Positions 1-5,284 of a stretch of 6,372 nucleotides of DNA are shown here, piece after piece. The DNA comes from Desulfosporosinus sp. (GTDB lineage: Bacteria; Bacillota; Desulfitobacteriia; Desulfitobacteriales; Desulfitobacteriaceae). The notes under the pieces were generated by a model, which was not told the DNA's origin, made no database searches, and saw nothing but the letters and a program-made list of their open reading frames with translations. The stretch's first letter is position 1. Every line of letters begins with the position of its first letter. The stretch lies in contig DOPM01000054.1 in assembly GCA_003513495.1 (NCBI GenBank), forward strand, positions 95,271 through 101,642, given 5' to 3'. The position numbers and the translations under genes were made by a program.

Positions 1-128
1 CCGAAGGCGCAGACCCACAGACGGATACTATCGCGCCGAAGGATGTACCCCACTCCCCATAGCCAGGAGCTTAAACGGTTAGTTTGCTCTGCGTCGTAAG
101 CACCGAGGGCTTTGTCACACAAGCCCCC
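1..128. other. GC-richer non-coding edge, possible repeat fragment
   Basis: This stretch lies downstream of the last minus-strand gene and is visibly richer in G and C than the AT-leaning genes beside it. The heptamer CCGAAGG occurs at 1-7 and again at 36-42, a 35-base period, each time next to GCGC. Frame 1 on the plus strand is open from the window edge to a TAA at 97-99. A minus-strand frame is open from a GTG near 79 to the window edge. Both are short, cut by the edge, have no ribosome binding site and resemble no family I know. I infer a non-coding intergenic or dispersed repeat sequence rather than a gene. A truncated gene entering from the left cannot be excluded. Confidence 0.3.
107..126 (-). 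terminator. Hairpin just after the MltG-like gene, weak terminator candidate
   Basis: Starting three bases beyond the stop codon at 129-131, the sequence can fold into an 8-bp stem: GGGC plus TTGT pairs with ACAA plus GCCC, with one bulged base and a CAC/GTG loop. Its position fits transcription termination after the two-gene cassette. No U-run follows on the minus-strand transcript, which continues UCGGUGCUU, so it is not a convincing intrinsic terminator. It may instead stabilise the mRNA 3' end. Confidence 0.3.
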
Positions 129-569
129 CTACTTCAACAACCGATGAATCAATTCTTCCTCGGTAAGTCCAAACGATAAACTAAACGTCCCTGCTCTAAA
201 CTGTCTTTCTGCTCTCATTTGATGAACGATATTTAAAAAGACATCTTTATCTTTTATAAAGCCTTGGACGAACAATAACTCTGCAATCCGCTCTGCGCTG
301 GTGCCTTTTGGGATAACAAAATCCTGATCAACTGGGCTAGGAATTTTTACCATAGGGGGGGTATTTTGTTTGGGAGTGGACTCAGAAGACTGAACAAGCG
401 GAGGAGAATCCGGTTGTTTTGTATCCTCAGTCATAGGAAGTATTTCTTGCGAGTTAACAATGGATTGAACGTCTGAGATTTCTTCTTGAGGGGAGAAGAT
501 CAGAACCATCATTGCACTCAGAATGAGTCCTGAACCCAGTCCGAGCCAATAGGAACGTGTTACTTTCAA
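129..569 (-). CDS. Short membrane-anchored MltG/YceG-like protein lacking the catalytic domain
   Basis: A 146-residue protein. An N-terminal membrane segment lies at about residues 7-26, followed by an acidic, Pro/Ser/Thr-rich linker (about 28-82). The C-terminal domain (84-146) contains FVIPKGTSAERIAELL and later RAGTFSLSFGLTEEEL. That pattern matches the LysM-like N-terminal part of the endolytic murein transglycosylase family MltG/YceG, where IPxG...IAxLL and KAGTYxLxxGMSxxEIL recur. The much larger catalytic domain of full MltG (more than 300 residues in total) is absent and the stop is genuine, so this is a stand-alone domain, probably a wall- or glycan-associated accessory protein outside the membrane. 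The start codon is TTG, with GGAGG nine bases upstream. It overlaps the previous gene's TGA as TTGA, which suggests translational coupling. The family link is by motif only, and any sporulation role is inferred from nearby cwlD. Confidence 0.75.
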   Translation of the reverse strand: MKVTRSYWLGLGSGLILSAMMVLIFSPQEEISDVQSIVNSQEILPMTEDTKQPDSPPLVQSSESTPKQNTPPMVKIPSPVDQDFVIPKGTSAERIAELLFVQGFIKDKDVFLNIVHQMRAERQFRAGTFSLSFGLTEEELIHRLLK

Positions 570-1015
570 GGGGTGTTCCCTCCATCTGACCGCATGCTTA
601 ATACCATCCTAATGGCATCTTGGCTTAAGACTAAACGTTGTGCAATTTCCGGTATACATTGCCCATTTGCAGCAAGTTTTAATACTTCTTGGTACTTAGG
701 AGAGAGCTGTGGAGACTTTTCGACCTTAGACTTTTTTTCTCTTTTGTCTTTAGTATTTAACAGATAAAGACTGCGTTTTTGTGGAGGTTGGTCAATTTCA
801 CAGGACTCTGACTTTTGGCAGTTGATCTCCTTTAACTCTAATAGTTTGCTGTCTAAATCGCGAACCTGGTCTTCAAGACGAATTGTCTCTCGTTTCAAAT
901 ACGCAAGCCCTTTCAGGGCGGTCAGGGCTTCTTCATTTGATGGATTCTGCCAACGCCAACCCAAGATTAGAAACCCAACTCCAAGAATGAATAAAAAGAT
1001 CGACAAAATGTCCAC
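566..1015 (-). CDS. Membrane-anchored coiled-coil protein with helix-turn-helix-like C-terminus
   Basis: I do not recognise a named gene. From the GTG at 1013-1015 it encodes 149 residues: a transmembrane helix at 1-21 (DILSIFLFILGVGFLILGW), a charged, heptad-like segment likely to form a coiled coil at about 28-64, a lysine-rich linker with Cys66 and Cys72, and a C-terminal segment at about 104-140 (YQEVLKLAANG, then IPEIAQRLVLSQDAIRMVL). This last pattern resembles the small helix-turn-helix-like tails of Firmicute membrane proteins such as the DUF6115/DUF2802/SwrB type, but that is a visual comparison. I chose the GTG because GAGG lies 8 bases upstream and the membrane helix then begins at residue 2. 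An in-frame ATG at 1082-1084 would add 23 residues but has no clear ribosome binding site. The stop TGA overlaps the next gene's TTG. It probably shares a transcript with that gene, and perhaps with cwlD 116 bases upstream. Function unknown. Confidence 0.7.
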   Translation of the reverse strand: MDILSIFLFILGVGFLILGWRWQNPSNEEALTALKGLAYLKRETIRLEDQVRDLDSKLLELKEINCQKSESCEIDQPPQKRSLYLLNTKDKREKKSKVEKSPQLSPKYQEVLKLAANGQCIPEIAQRLVLSQDAIRMVLSMRSDGGNTP

Positions 1016-1131
1016 ATACGCTTCCTCATTTCTTAGATATCTCAACCTATCTACATTCGAGAAAGCAAAATGTTTTCCCTGCATATACTTACATTATTCC
1101 ACAAATTTTTTTAATTTACTTCGGTAATAAT

Positions 1132-1851
1132 CTAATTATCGACTTGTTTAGTAAAATAGACACTTAACCCTTTGTAAATGGCAATTGCTAAGGTTTGTTG
1201 GTATTCAGGGGTCGTCAATAACTGTTCTTCTTGTTGATTTGAAAGGAAGCCGAGTTCGACAGTTACAGCAGCTTGGTTGGCTTTTTTCAGAACATATATG
1301 TCTTGATTGCCCTTTGCTACTCTATTACCCTTCGTCATATTATTAAGTTCTTGCTGAATCGATTGAGCCAATAACTTGCTTTCAGGGGAATCCGAATGAT
1401 AAAAGGTTTGTGCTCCAGTAAGCCTGGAATCCGGAAAACTATTGGCATGTATGCTTAAATAGACTTCCGCTTGAGTATCCATTGCTAATTGAATCCGCTG
1501 CGCTAAATCCTCTCGTTTCCTTCGCAAAAGGCCCTGAGAAGTTCCCAAATCACGGTCATCTTCCCGAACCATAACTGTCTTTGCGCCGCTTTGCTGAATA
1601 AGGGCCTGTAAACGTTTAGATACACCCAAGGTAATGTCTTTCTCCAATACCTTGCTTACTCCAACTGCCCCTGGGTCTACCCCTCCATGACCAGCATCGA
1701 TCAGCACCACACGATTTCCCAAAGTCCAACTCCAAATTTCTTTGTCCTGACCATTAAAACCTGCTGCTAGGGCTACCATTAATATAAGCGTAAGCACAAT
1801 CCCTATAAGTACCTTGCGTCGTTTCATACTTACAACCCAAATCGGTTTCAT
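1132..1851 (-). CDS. cwlD: N-acetylmuramoyl-L-alanine amidase CwlD (spore cortex)
   Basis: A 239-residue Amidase_3-family zinc amidase, close to the usual CwlD length. A membrane or signal-anchor segment (about 13-32) exports it. Zinc ligands are visible as His55 in IDAGHGG, Glu70 in VLEKDITL and His135 in LSIHANSF. Glu199 in VTVELGFLSN is the expected catalytic glutamate, so the active site looks intact. In sporulating Firmicutes CwlD removes the peptide side chain from cortex muramic acid, after which PdaA completes the muramic-delta-lactam recognised by germination lytic enzymes. Its position just after rpsI, also seen in Bacillus subtilis, supports CwlD over a general autolysin: there are no wall-binding repeats. 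The ATG at 1849-1851 has GGGGAGG six bases upstream. An internal Met9 has no such site. A terminator separates it from rpsI, so it needs its own promoter. Confidence 0.93.
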   Translation of the reverse strand: MKPIWVVSMKRRKVLIGIVLTLILMVALAAGFNGQDKEIWSWTLGNRVVLIDAGHGGVDPGAVGVSKVLEKDITLGVSKRLQALIQQSGAKTVMVREDDRDLGTSQGLLRRKREDLAQRIQLAMDTQAEVYLSIHANSFPDSRLTGAQTFYHSDSPESKLLAQSIQQELNNMTKGNRVAKGNQDIYVLKKANQAAVTVELGFLSNQQEEQLLTTPEYQQTLAIAIYKGLSVYFTKQVDN

Positions 1852-1880
1852 ACTATCCCTCCCCTAGTCTACTCCGTCTT

Positions 1881-1907
1881 ACATTATGGGGGAGAACTTC
1901 AGAATAT
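1881..1907 (-). promoter_or_regulatory. Candidate sporulation (sigma-E/G-type) promoter for cwlD
   Basis: On the minus strand ATA (within GCATA, 1905-1909) is followed after 16 bases by CATAATGT (1881-1888), about 30 bases before the cwlD start. The Bacillus sigma-E pattern is roughly ATA-N16-CATACAxT, so spacing and the CATA core fit, but the middle of the -10 element does not. GCATA also resembles a sigma-G -35 element, though the spacing is short for that. I see no good sigma-A promoter in the same gap. Known control of cwlD by sigma-E and sigma-G in Bacillus makes this plausible, but it is a weak motif match. Confidence 0.35.
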
Positions 1908-1932
1908 GCGTTTAGCTTGTCACAAAATTACC

Positions 1933-1950
1933 CATGACAGGGGCATGACA
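1933..1950. repeat. Tandem CATGACA half-sites beyond the rpsI terminator
   Basis: CATGACA at 1933-1939 and 1944-1950 are identical and separated by GGGG, an 11-base centre-to-centre step that is about one helical turn. The pair lies between the rpsI terminator and the candidate cwlD promoter, upstream of the latter's -35 element. The arrangement could suit a dimeric DNA-binding protein, but with one pair only it may be chance. Confidence 0.3.
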
Positions 1951-1952
1951 AT

Positions 1953-1983
1953 AAAAAACCCCCAAACCGAAATGGTTTGAGGG
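1953..1983 (-). terminator. Intrinsic terminator of the rplM-rpsI unit
   Basis: A 10-bp stem forms between GGTTTGAGGG (1974-1983) and CCCCCAAACC (1959-1968), with a 5-base loop and a run of six U in the minus-strand RNA (1953-1958). The one imperfect pair is G-U in the minus-strand RNA but would be A-C in a plus-strand RNA, which fixes the orientation. It starts 10 bases after the rpsI stop codon, as expected for the end of an L13-S9 operon. Confidence 0.93.
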
Positions 1984-1993
1984 TTCTTGATAA

Positions 1994-2389
1994 TTAACGT
2001 TTTGAAAATTGTGGAGCTTTACGAGCTTTCTTCAAGCCGTATTTACGACGTTCCTTCATACGTGGGTCACGTGTCAAGAAACCAGCTCTTTTGAGACTTG
2101 GACGAAGACTGATATCTGCTTTTAGTAGTGCGCGAGCAATGCCTAAGCGAATCGCACCAGCTTGGCCGGTGGTGCCTCCCCCATGAGCGAGAGCAATAAC
2201 GTCATATTTAGCAAGTGTATCAGTAATGGTAAATGGTTGTTGAACAATCATTTCCAAAGTCTTTTTACCAAAGTACTCAGCTAACTCACGTTTGTTAATG
2301 ATAAACTTTCCTTCACCCGGAATAAGACGAACACGAGCAATTGCATTTTTGCGTCGTCCAGTTCCTGCATATTGTAATTTAGTTGCCAT
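1994..2389 (-). CDS. rpsI: 30S ribosomal protein S9
   Basis: A 131-residue protein of normal family length. S9 sits in the head of the 30S subunit, and its basic C-terminal tail reaches toward the P-site tRNA. The family signature GGGTTGQAGAIRLGIARAL is at residues 70-88, and the protein ends in the expected tail APQFSKR. The ATG start has GGAGG nine bases upstream. The gene begins 17 bases after the rplM stop, and that gap holds the ribosome binding site, so L13 and S9 are co-expressed. A strong terminator follows. Nothing is missing or unusual. Confidence 0.98.
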   Translation of the reverse strand: MATKLQYAGTGRRKNAIARVRLIPGEGKFIINKRELAEYFGKKTLEMIVQQPFTITDTLAKYDVIALAHGGGTTGQAGAIRLGIARALLKADISLRPSLKRAGFLTRDPRMKERRKYGLKKARKAPQFSKR

Positions 2390-2406
2390 GTTTTACTTCC
2401 TCCTTC

Positions 2407-2838
2407 CTACTGAATTGTCCAAATTTCAGGTTGTTGAGCTTGATGTGGGTGTGAATCTCCCTTATACACTTTTAACTTTGTGTACATTTGGGCGCCCAAC
2501 TTGTTATGAGGAAGCATTCCCTTCACAGCATGTTCCATAGCTCGTTCTGGCATAGTTTGCATTAACTTTTTGTAAGGAACTTCTTTTAACCCACCAGGAA
2601 ATCCAGAGTGACGACGATACATCTTATTGTTTAGTTTATTTCCTGTTAATACTATTTTTTCTGCATTGATAATAATAACATGATCCCCTGTATCAACATT
2701 AGGGGTGAATGTCGGTTTATGTTTACCTCTCAGGAGACGTGCTGCTTCCGTAGCAATACGACCCAAGGAGACTCCCTCAGCGTCAATAATATACCATTTA
2801 CGCTCCTGGTCTTGTGCTTTCGCAAAAAACGTGGACAT
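2407..2838 (-). CDS. rplM: 50S ribosomal protein L13
   Basis: A 143-residue protein, close to the usual 142-145. L13 is an early-assembly protein of the 50S subunit that binds 23S rRNA. The N-terminal KWYIIDAEGVSLGRIAT and the signature GMLPHNKLG (about 107-115) followed by LKVYKG are characteristic. The ATG has GGAGG seven bases upstream. It is the first gene of an L13-S9 operon with its own promoter and a structured leader, and in several bacteria this protein is known or predicted to control its own mRNA through such a leader. Confidence 0.98.
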   Translation of the reverse strand: MSTFFAKAQDQERKWYIIDAEGVSLGRIATEAARLLRGKHKPTFTPNVDTGDHVIIINAEKIVLTGNKLNNKMYRRHSGFPGGLKEVPYKKLMQTMPERAMEHAVKGMLPHNKLGAQMYTKLKVYKGDSHPHQAQQPEIWTIQ

Positions 2839-2954
2839 GACTTTCCCTCCAATTTAGAAGTTTTGACTGTTTTTTCTCACTCGCATGGGGCTCAATCATG
2901 CTTGCGTATGCCAGGGGCATGGGGCTCAATCATAACCAAGGCATAAAAACTCAT
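2839..2954 (-). ncRNA. Candidate L13-type ribosomal protein leader of rplM
   Basis: The rplM transcript should start near 2954, giving a 5' UTR of about 116 nt. In the minus-strand RNA three helices can form: GUUUUU (2945-2950) with AAAAAC (2869-2874) as a closing stem; UAUGCC (2940-2945) with GGCAUA (2907-2912); and GCAUG (2897-2901) with CAUGC (2883-2887). The first two share base 2945. Two copies of a 17-nt motif fill the loops. L13 leaders that regulate rplM-rpsI are described in low-GC Gram-positives (Rfam L13_leader), and the position fits. I cannot confirm a match to that consensus, so the identity is inferred from place and foldability. Confidence 0.5.
2883..2933. repeat. 17-bp direct repeat within the rplM leader
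   Basis: GCATGGGGCTCAATCAT occurs at 2883-2899 and, with no mismatch, at 2917-2933, a spacing of 34 bases. On the transcribed strand each copy reads AUGAUUGAGCCCCAUGC. The 17 bases between the copies include the 3' half of a predicted leader stem. An exact 17-bp repeat in a 195-bp intergenic region is unlikely to be chance. It could reflect a duplicated protein-binding site or a simple local duplication. Confidence 0.85.
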
Positions 2955-2960
2955 GTTTAT

Positions 2961-2989
2961 ATTGTATTTAAATATTGTCTTAATGTCAA
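2961..2989 (-). promoter_or_regulatory. Sigma-A promoter of rplM-rpsI
   Basis: The minus strand carries a perfect -35 TTGACA (2984-2989), a 17-base spacer that is strongly AT-rich, and a -10 TACAAT (2961-2966) with one deviation from TATAAT. The expected start point is near 2954, which leaves about 116 nt of leader before the rplM ATG. It lies wholly in the truA-rplM gap, so L13-S9 can be made independently of the upstream ribosomal operon. Confidence 0.88.
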
Positions 2990-3033
2990 GTTCATATTTT
3001 TTCTAATTACTAAACAACCTTATAATAATAGTA

Positions 3034-3816
3034 CTATATCAGGTCATTAAAAACCTCAAAGGGGCCTTCATCCGTATAATTGACATGGACAAGTGTTAAG
3101 CCTTGCGCTTGTGCAATCATACGAGCCTGGGTTCGATCTTGGCTGGCAATGATCTCCGGTATTTGTTGAGGGAAAATTCGACCTTTTCCTACGTCCATAA
3201 GCGTGCCAACTATAATACGTACCATGTGGTACAAAAATCCATCTCCTACGCAGGATACTCTAACCAATCGGTTTTCCTCTTCTTTAACTTGACATCTGTA
3301 AATAGTACGTTCAAATCGTTTACTATCTCCACCAGCTGCTGCAAAGGTTTTAAAATTATGGCAGCCTTCTAAATAGCAAGCCGCTTCTTGCATCTGAGCA
3401 ACATTTAGTGGAACGGGGACATGTGAAGTATATAAACGCTTAAATATATCCGGAATGGGTTTATTGTCAATTAGATAATCATAGCGTTTCCACTTTGCTG
3501 ACCATCGGGCGTTAAACTCATGGGGAACACATTTTGCTTCAAGGATTCGTATATCTCTTGGAAGCAGGCTGTTGAAGGCCTTAGGAATTTTCTCTTCGGG
3601 AATCCTGGCTGATGTCATGAAATTTACGATTTGCCCTGATGCATGAACACCAGCATCCGTCCGACCAGCCATTGCTAAGGTTACCTCTTCCTCAACTAAT
3701 TTTGCCCAGACTGTTTCCAAGGTCCCTTGGACCGTGGGGCCAACGCTTTCAATCTGTCTTTGAAACCCGTGATAGTTTGTTCCATCATAGGCTAGTTTCA
3801 ACCGAATGTTTCGCAT
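3034..3816 (-). CDS. truA: tRNA pseudouridine(38-40) synthase TruA
   Basis: A 260-residue protein of about normal TruA length. TruA converts uridines 38, 39 and 40 in the anticodon stem-loop of many tRNAs to pseudouridine. The N-terminal LAYDGTNYHGFQRQ and the catalytic-loop motif AGRTDAGVHA are present, with the nucleophile Asp54. The C-terminal YHMVRIIVGTLMDVGKG is also typical. The ATG start has GGAGG 11 bases upstream, slightly distant. It follows rplQ after an 86-base gap that contains a long hairpin, and may be read through from the ribosomal operon. The ECF transporter genes that usually precede it in Firmicutes are absent. Confidence 0.97.
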   Translation of the reverse strand: MRNIRLKLAYDGTNYHGFQRQIESVGPTVQGTLETVWAKLVEEEVTLAMAGRTDAGVHASGQIVNFMTSARIPEEKIPKAFNSLLPRDIRILEAKCVPHEFNARWSAKWKRYDYLIDNKPIPDIFKRLYTSHVPVPLNVAQMQEAACYLEGCHNFKTFAAAGGDSKRFERTIYRCQVKEEENRLVRVSCVGDGFLYHMVRIIVGTLMDVGKGRIFPQQIPEIIASQDRTQARMIAQAQGLTLVHVNYTDEGPFEVFNDLI

Positions 3817-3851
3817 AATACGTAAAGCCTCCGCTGCTTAGTAGGAACCGC

Positions 3852-3892
3852 AAAGGCCAGGCATGCTTACCATTATAAGCAACCCGGCCTTT
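3852..3892 (-). terminator. 41-nt imperfect hairpin between rplQ and truA
   Basis: The minus-strand RNA folds as AAAGGCC pairing with GGCCUUU (7 bp), a G-U pair, GG with CC, a small asymmetric internal loop, then UGCUUA with UAAGCA around a 6-base loop. The G-U pair would be A-C in a plus-strand RNA, so the element is read on the minus strand. It begins 10 bases after the rplQ stop, a typical terminator position, but only three U follow before GCGG. It may be a leaky terminator, an attenuator or an mRNA-end stabiliser that reduces truA expression. TATAAT (minus strand, 3872-3877) spans the loop, with no good -35 element 17 bases upstream. Confidence 0.55.
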
Positions 3893-3902
3893 AAGTACCG
3901 CA

Positions 3903-4241
3903 TTATACGAGTTCGATGATTACCATGGTGGCAGCATCTCCCCGACGTAAGCCGAGTCTCATTATTCGAGTATAGCCGCCTTGACGGTCAGCATATTTCG
4001 GCGCGATAGTATCAAACAATTTCTTAACAACATCTTCATCCATAAGATAAGCCATTGTTGCACGACGAGCAGCCAAATCTCCTTGCTTGCCAAGTGATAT
4101 CATCTTTTCAGCAATAGCATTTAGTTCCTTGGCACGTGCTTCTGTCGTTTCAATACGCTCATGTCTTAACAGGGAAGTGACAATGTTACGCAACATTGCC
4201 CCGCGATGCCCAGAATTTTTTCCTAACTTGCGGTAAGCCAA
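3903..4241 (-). CDS. rplQ: 50S ribosomal protein L17
   Basis: A 112-residue protein, the usual short bacterial L17 length. L17 binds 23S rRNA near the peptide exit side of the 50S subunit. The diagnostic N-terminus MAYRKLGKNSGHRGAMLRN and the segment IETTEARAKE are present, and it ends in the expected RRGDAATMVIIELV. The start codon is TTG at 4239-4241, with GGAGG nine bases upstream. The position is certain because family conservation begins at the following residues. An ATG immediately followed by TAA lies in the same frame just before it. It is the last gene of the alpha operon, 26 bases after rpoA. Confidence 0.98.
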   Translation of the reverse strand: MAYRKLGKNSGHRGAMLRNIVTSLLRHERIETTEARAKELNAIAEKMISLGKQGDLAARRATMAYLMDEDVVKKLFDTIAPKYADRQGGYTRIMRLGLRRGDAATMVIIELV

Positions 4242-4267
4242 TTACATTCCCCTCCTTTTGCACCGAA

Positions 4268-5215
4268 TTAGTCTTCAGCAGGTCGGAACGATAAACCTAA
4301 GTCTTTCAGTTTAAATTCCACTTCTTCCAAAGACTTGCGACCAAGGTTACGTACTTTAATCATGTCTTCTTCCGTCTTTTGGGTTAACTCTTCAACTGAG
4401 TTAATCCCTGCCCGCTTCAGGCAGTTATAAGAACGAACAGACAGATCTAATTCCTCAATCGTCATTTCGAGGATTTTATCTTTGGCTTCCTCTTCTTTTT
4501 CCACTAAAATCTCAACATTATTGAGCTTATCAGTGAGTCCCATGAAAAGGCGCAGATGATCACTTAGGATCTTGGCTGCCGAACTGGTAGCCTCTTCCGG
4601 TGAAATACTGCCATTAGACCATGCTTCAAGAGTTAACTTGTCATAGTCCGTGATTTGACCAACCCGGGTATCCTCTACCGTGTAGTTGACCTTGTAAATC
4701 GGGGCAAAAATGGAGTCAATAGGGATAACTCCGATGACATGATCTGGCTTTTTATTTTTATCAGCCGAAACGTAGCCACGACCACGTTCCACCGTCATTT
4801 CCATAAAAAGTCTGCCATCTTTATCTAATGTAGCAATCTTCAAGTCATTGTTCAAAATCTCAATATCTGGGTCGGTTATAATGTCCCCAGCCGTGACAAC
4901 CCCTTCACCTTGTGCCTCAATGCGAATTACCCTAGGTTCATCTGTATAGCCTTTCAAGGCGAGGGATTTTAAATTGAGAATAATGTCCGTAACGTCTTCC
5001 AAAACACCCGGAATCGTTGAGAACTCGTGTAGTACTCCTTCGATTTTGACTGATGTTACCGCTGATCCCTCGAGTGAGGAAAGGAGAATTCGCCTTAGTG
5101 AATTACCTAAAGTGATTCCATATCCTCGCTCAAGAGGTTCAACAATGAATTTTGCATAGGAGTTATCTTCAGAACGCTCGATACACTCGATTCTGGGCTT
5201 CTCGATTTCTAACAT
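4268..5215 (-). CDS. rpoA: DNA-directed RNA polymerase subunit alpha
   Basis: A 315-residue protein of standard length. Its N-terminal domain dimerises and nucleates core polymerase assembly: the conserved GYGITLGNSLRRILLSS spans about residues 31-47. A flexible acidic linker (VEKEEEAKD) leads to the C-terminal domain, where LSVRSYNCLKRAGI holds Arg261 and Asn264, equivalent to the UP-element-contacting Arg265 and Asn268 of E. coli. RNLGRKS matches the second DNA-contacting loop. I place the start at the ATG 5213-5215, giving the family-typical MLEIEKPRIE, with GAAGGTG upstream. An upstream in-frame TTG at 5264-5266 would add 17 unconserved residues without a ribosome binding site. It lies between rpsD and rplQ, as in alpha operons generally. 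Confidence 0.97.
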   Translation of the reverse strand: MLEIEKPRIECIERSEDNSYAKFIVEPLERGYGITLGNSLRRILLSSLEGSAVTSVKIEGVLHEFSTIPGVLEDVTDIILNLKSLALKGYTDEPRVIRIEAQGEGVVTAGDIITDPDIEILNNDLKIATLDKDGRLFMEMTVERGRGYVSADKNKKPDHVIGVIPIDSIFAPIYKVNYTVEDTRVGQITDYDKLTLEAWSNGSISPEEATSSAAKILSDHLRLFMGLTDKLNNVEILVEKEEEAKDKILEMTIEELDLSVRSYNCLKRAGINSVEELTQKTEEDMIKVRNLGRKSLEEVEFKLKDLGLSFRPAED

Positions 5216-5284
5216 CGGAATGCACCTTCTTTCTCGAGAACTTGATATACAAACCATCCGACCCAAATGGGTTGAACGTCAACA

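Noticed and set aside
573..1127. Plus-strand open frames of 64 and 101 codons opposite the coiled-coil gene
   Set aside because: They are antisense to a gene with a good ribosome binding site, membrane helix and coupled stop/start, have no ribosome binding sites of their own, and show no recognisable protein features.
2883..2933. Two-copy repeat in the rplM leader as a minimal CRISPR
   Set aside because: There are only two 17-bp copies with a 17-base spacer, no cas genes, and a clear mRNA-leader context.
2292..2946. Plus-strand open frames opposite rpsI, rplM and the rplM leader
   Set aside because: They are shadows of strongly conserved ribosomal protein genes and of the leader region. Their translations look like random composition.
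3103..3372. Plus-strand 89-codon frame inside truA
   Set aside because: It lies wholly within the intact truA gene on the other strand and has no supporting signal.
5231..5240. Perfect palindrome TTCTCGAGAA between rpsD and rpoA
   Set aside because: At 10 bp with no loop it cannot form a useful RNA hairpin alone, and it is short enough to be chance. I found no neighbouring promoter for an operator role.
5216..5266. N-terminal 17-residue extension of RpoA starting at a TTG
   Set aside because: The extension has no ribosome binding site and no similarity to the family, whereas the ATG at 5213-5215 gives the standard RpoA N-terminus.
5277..5282. TTGACG on the minus strand as a -35 element for an rpoA promoter
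   Set aside because: No acceptable -10 hexamer lies 16-18 bases downstream. The nearest AT-rich hexamer is about 27 bases away.
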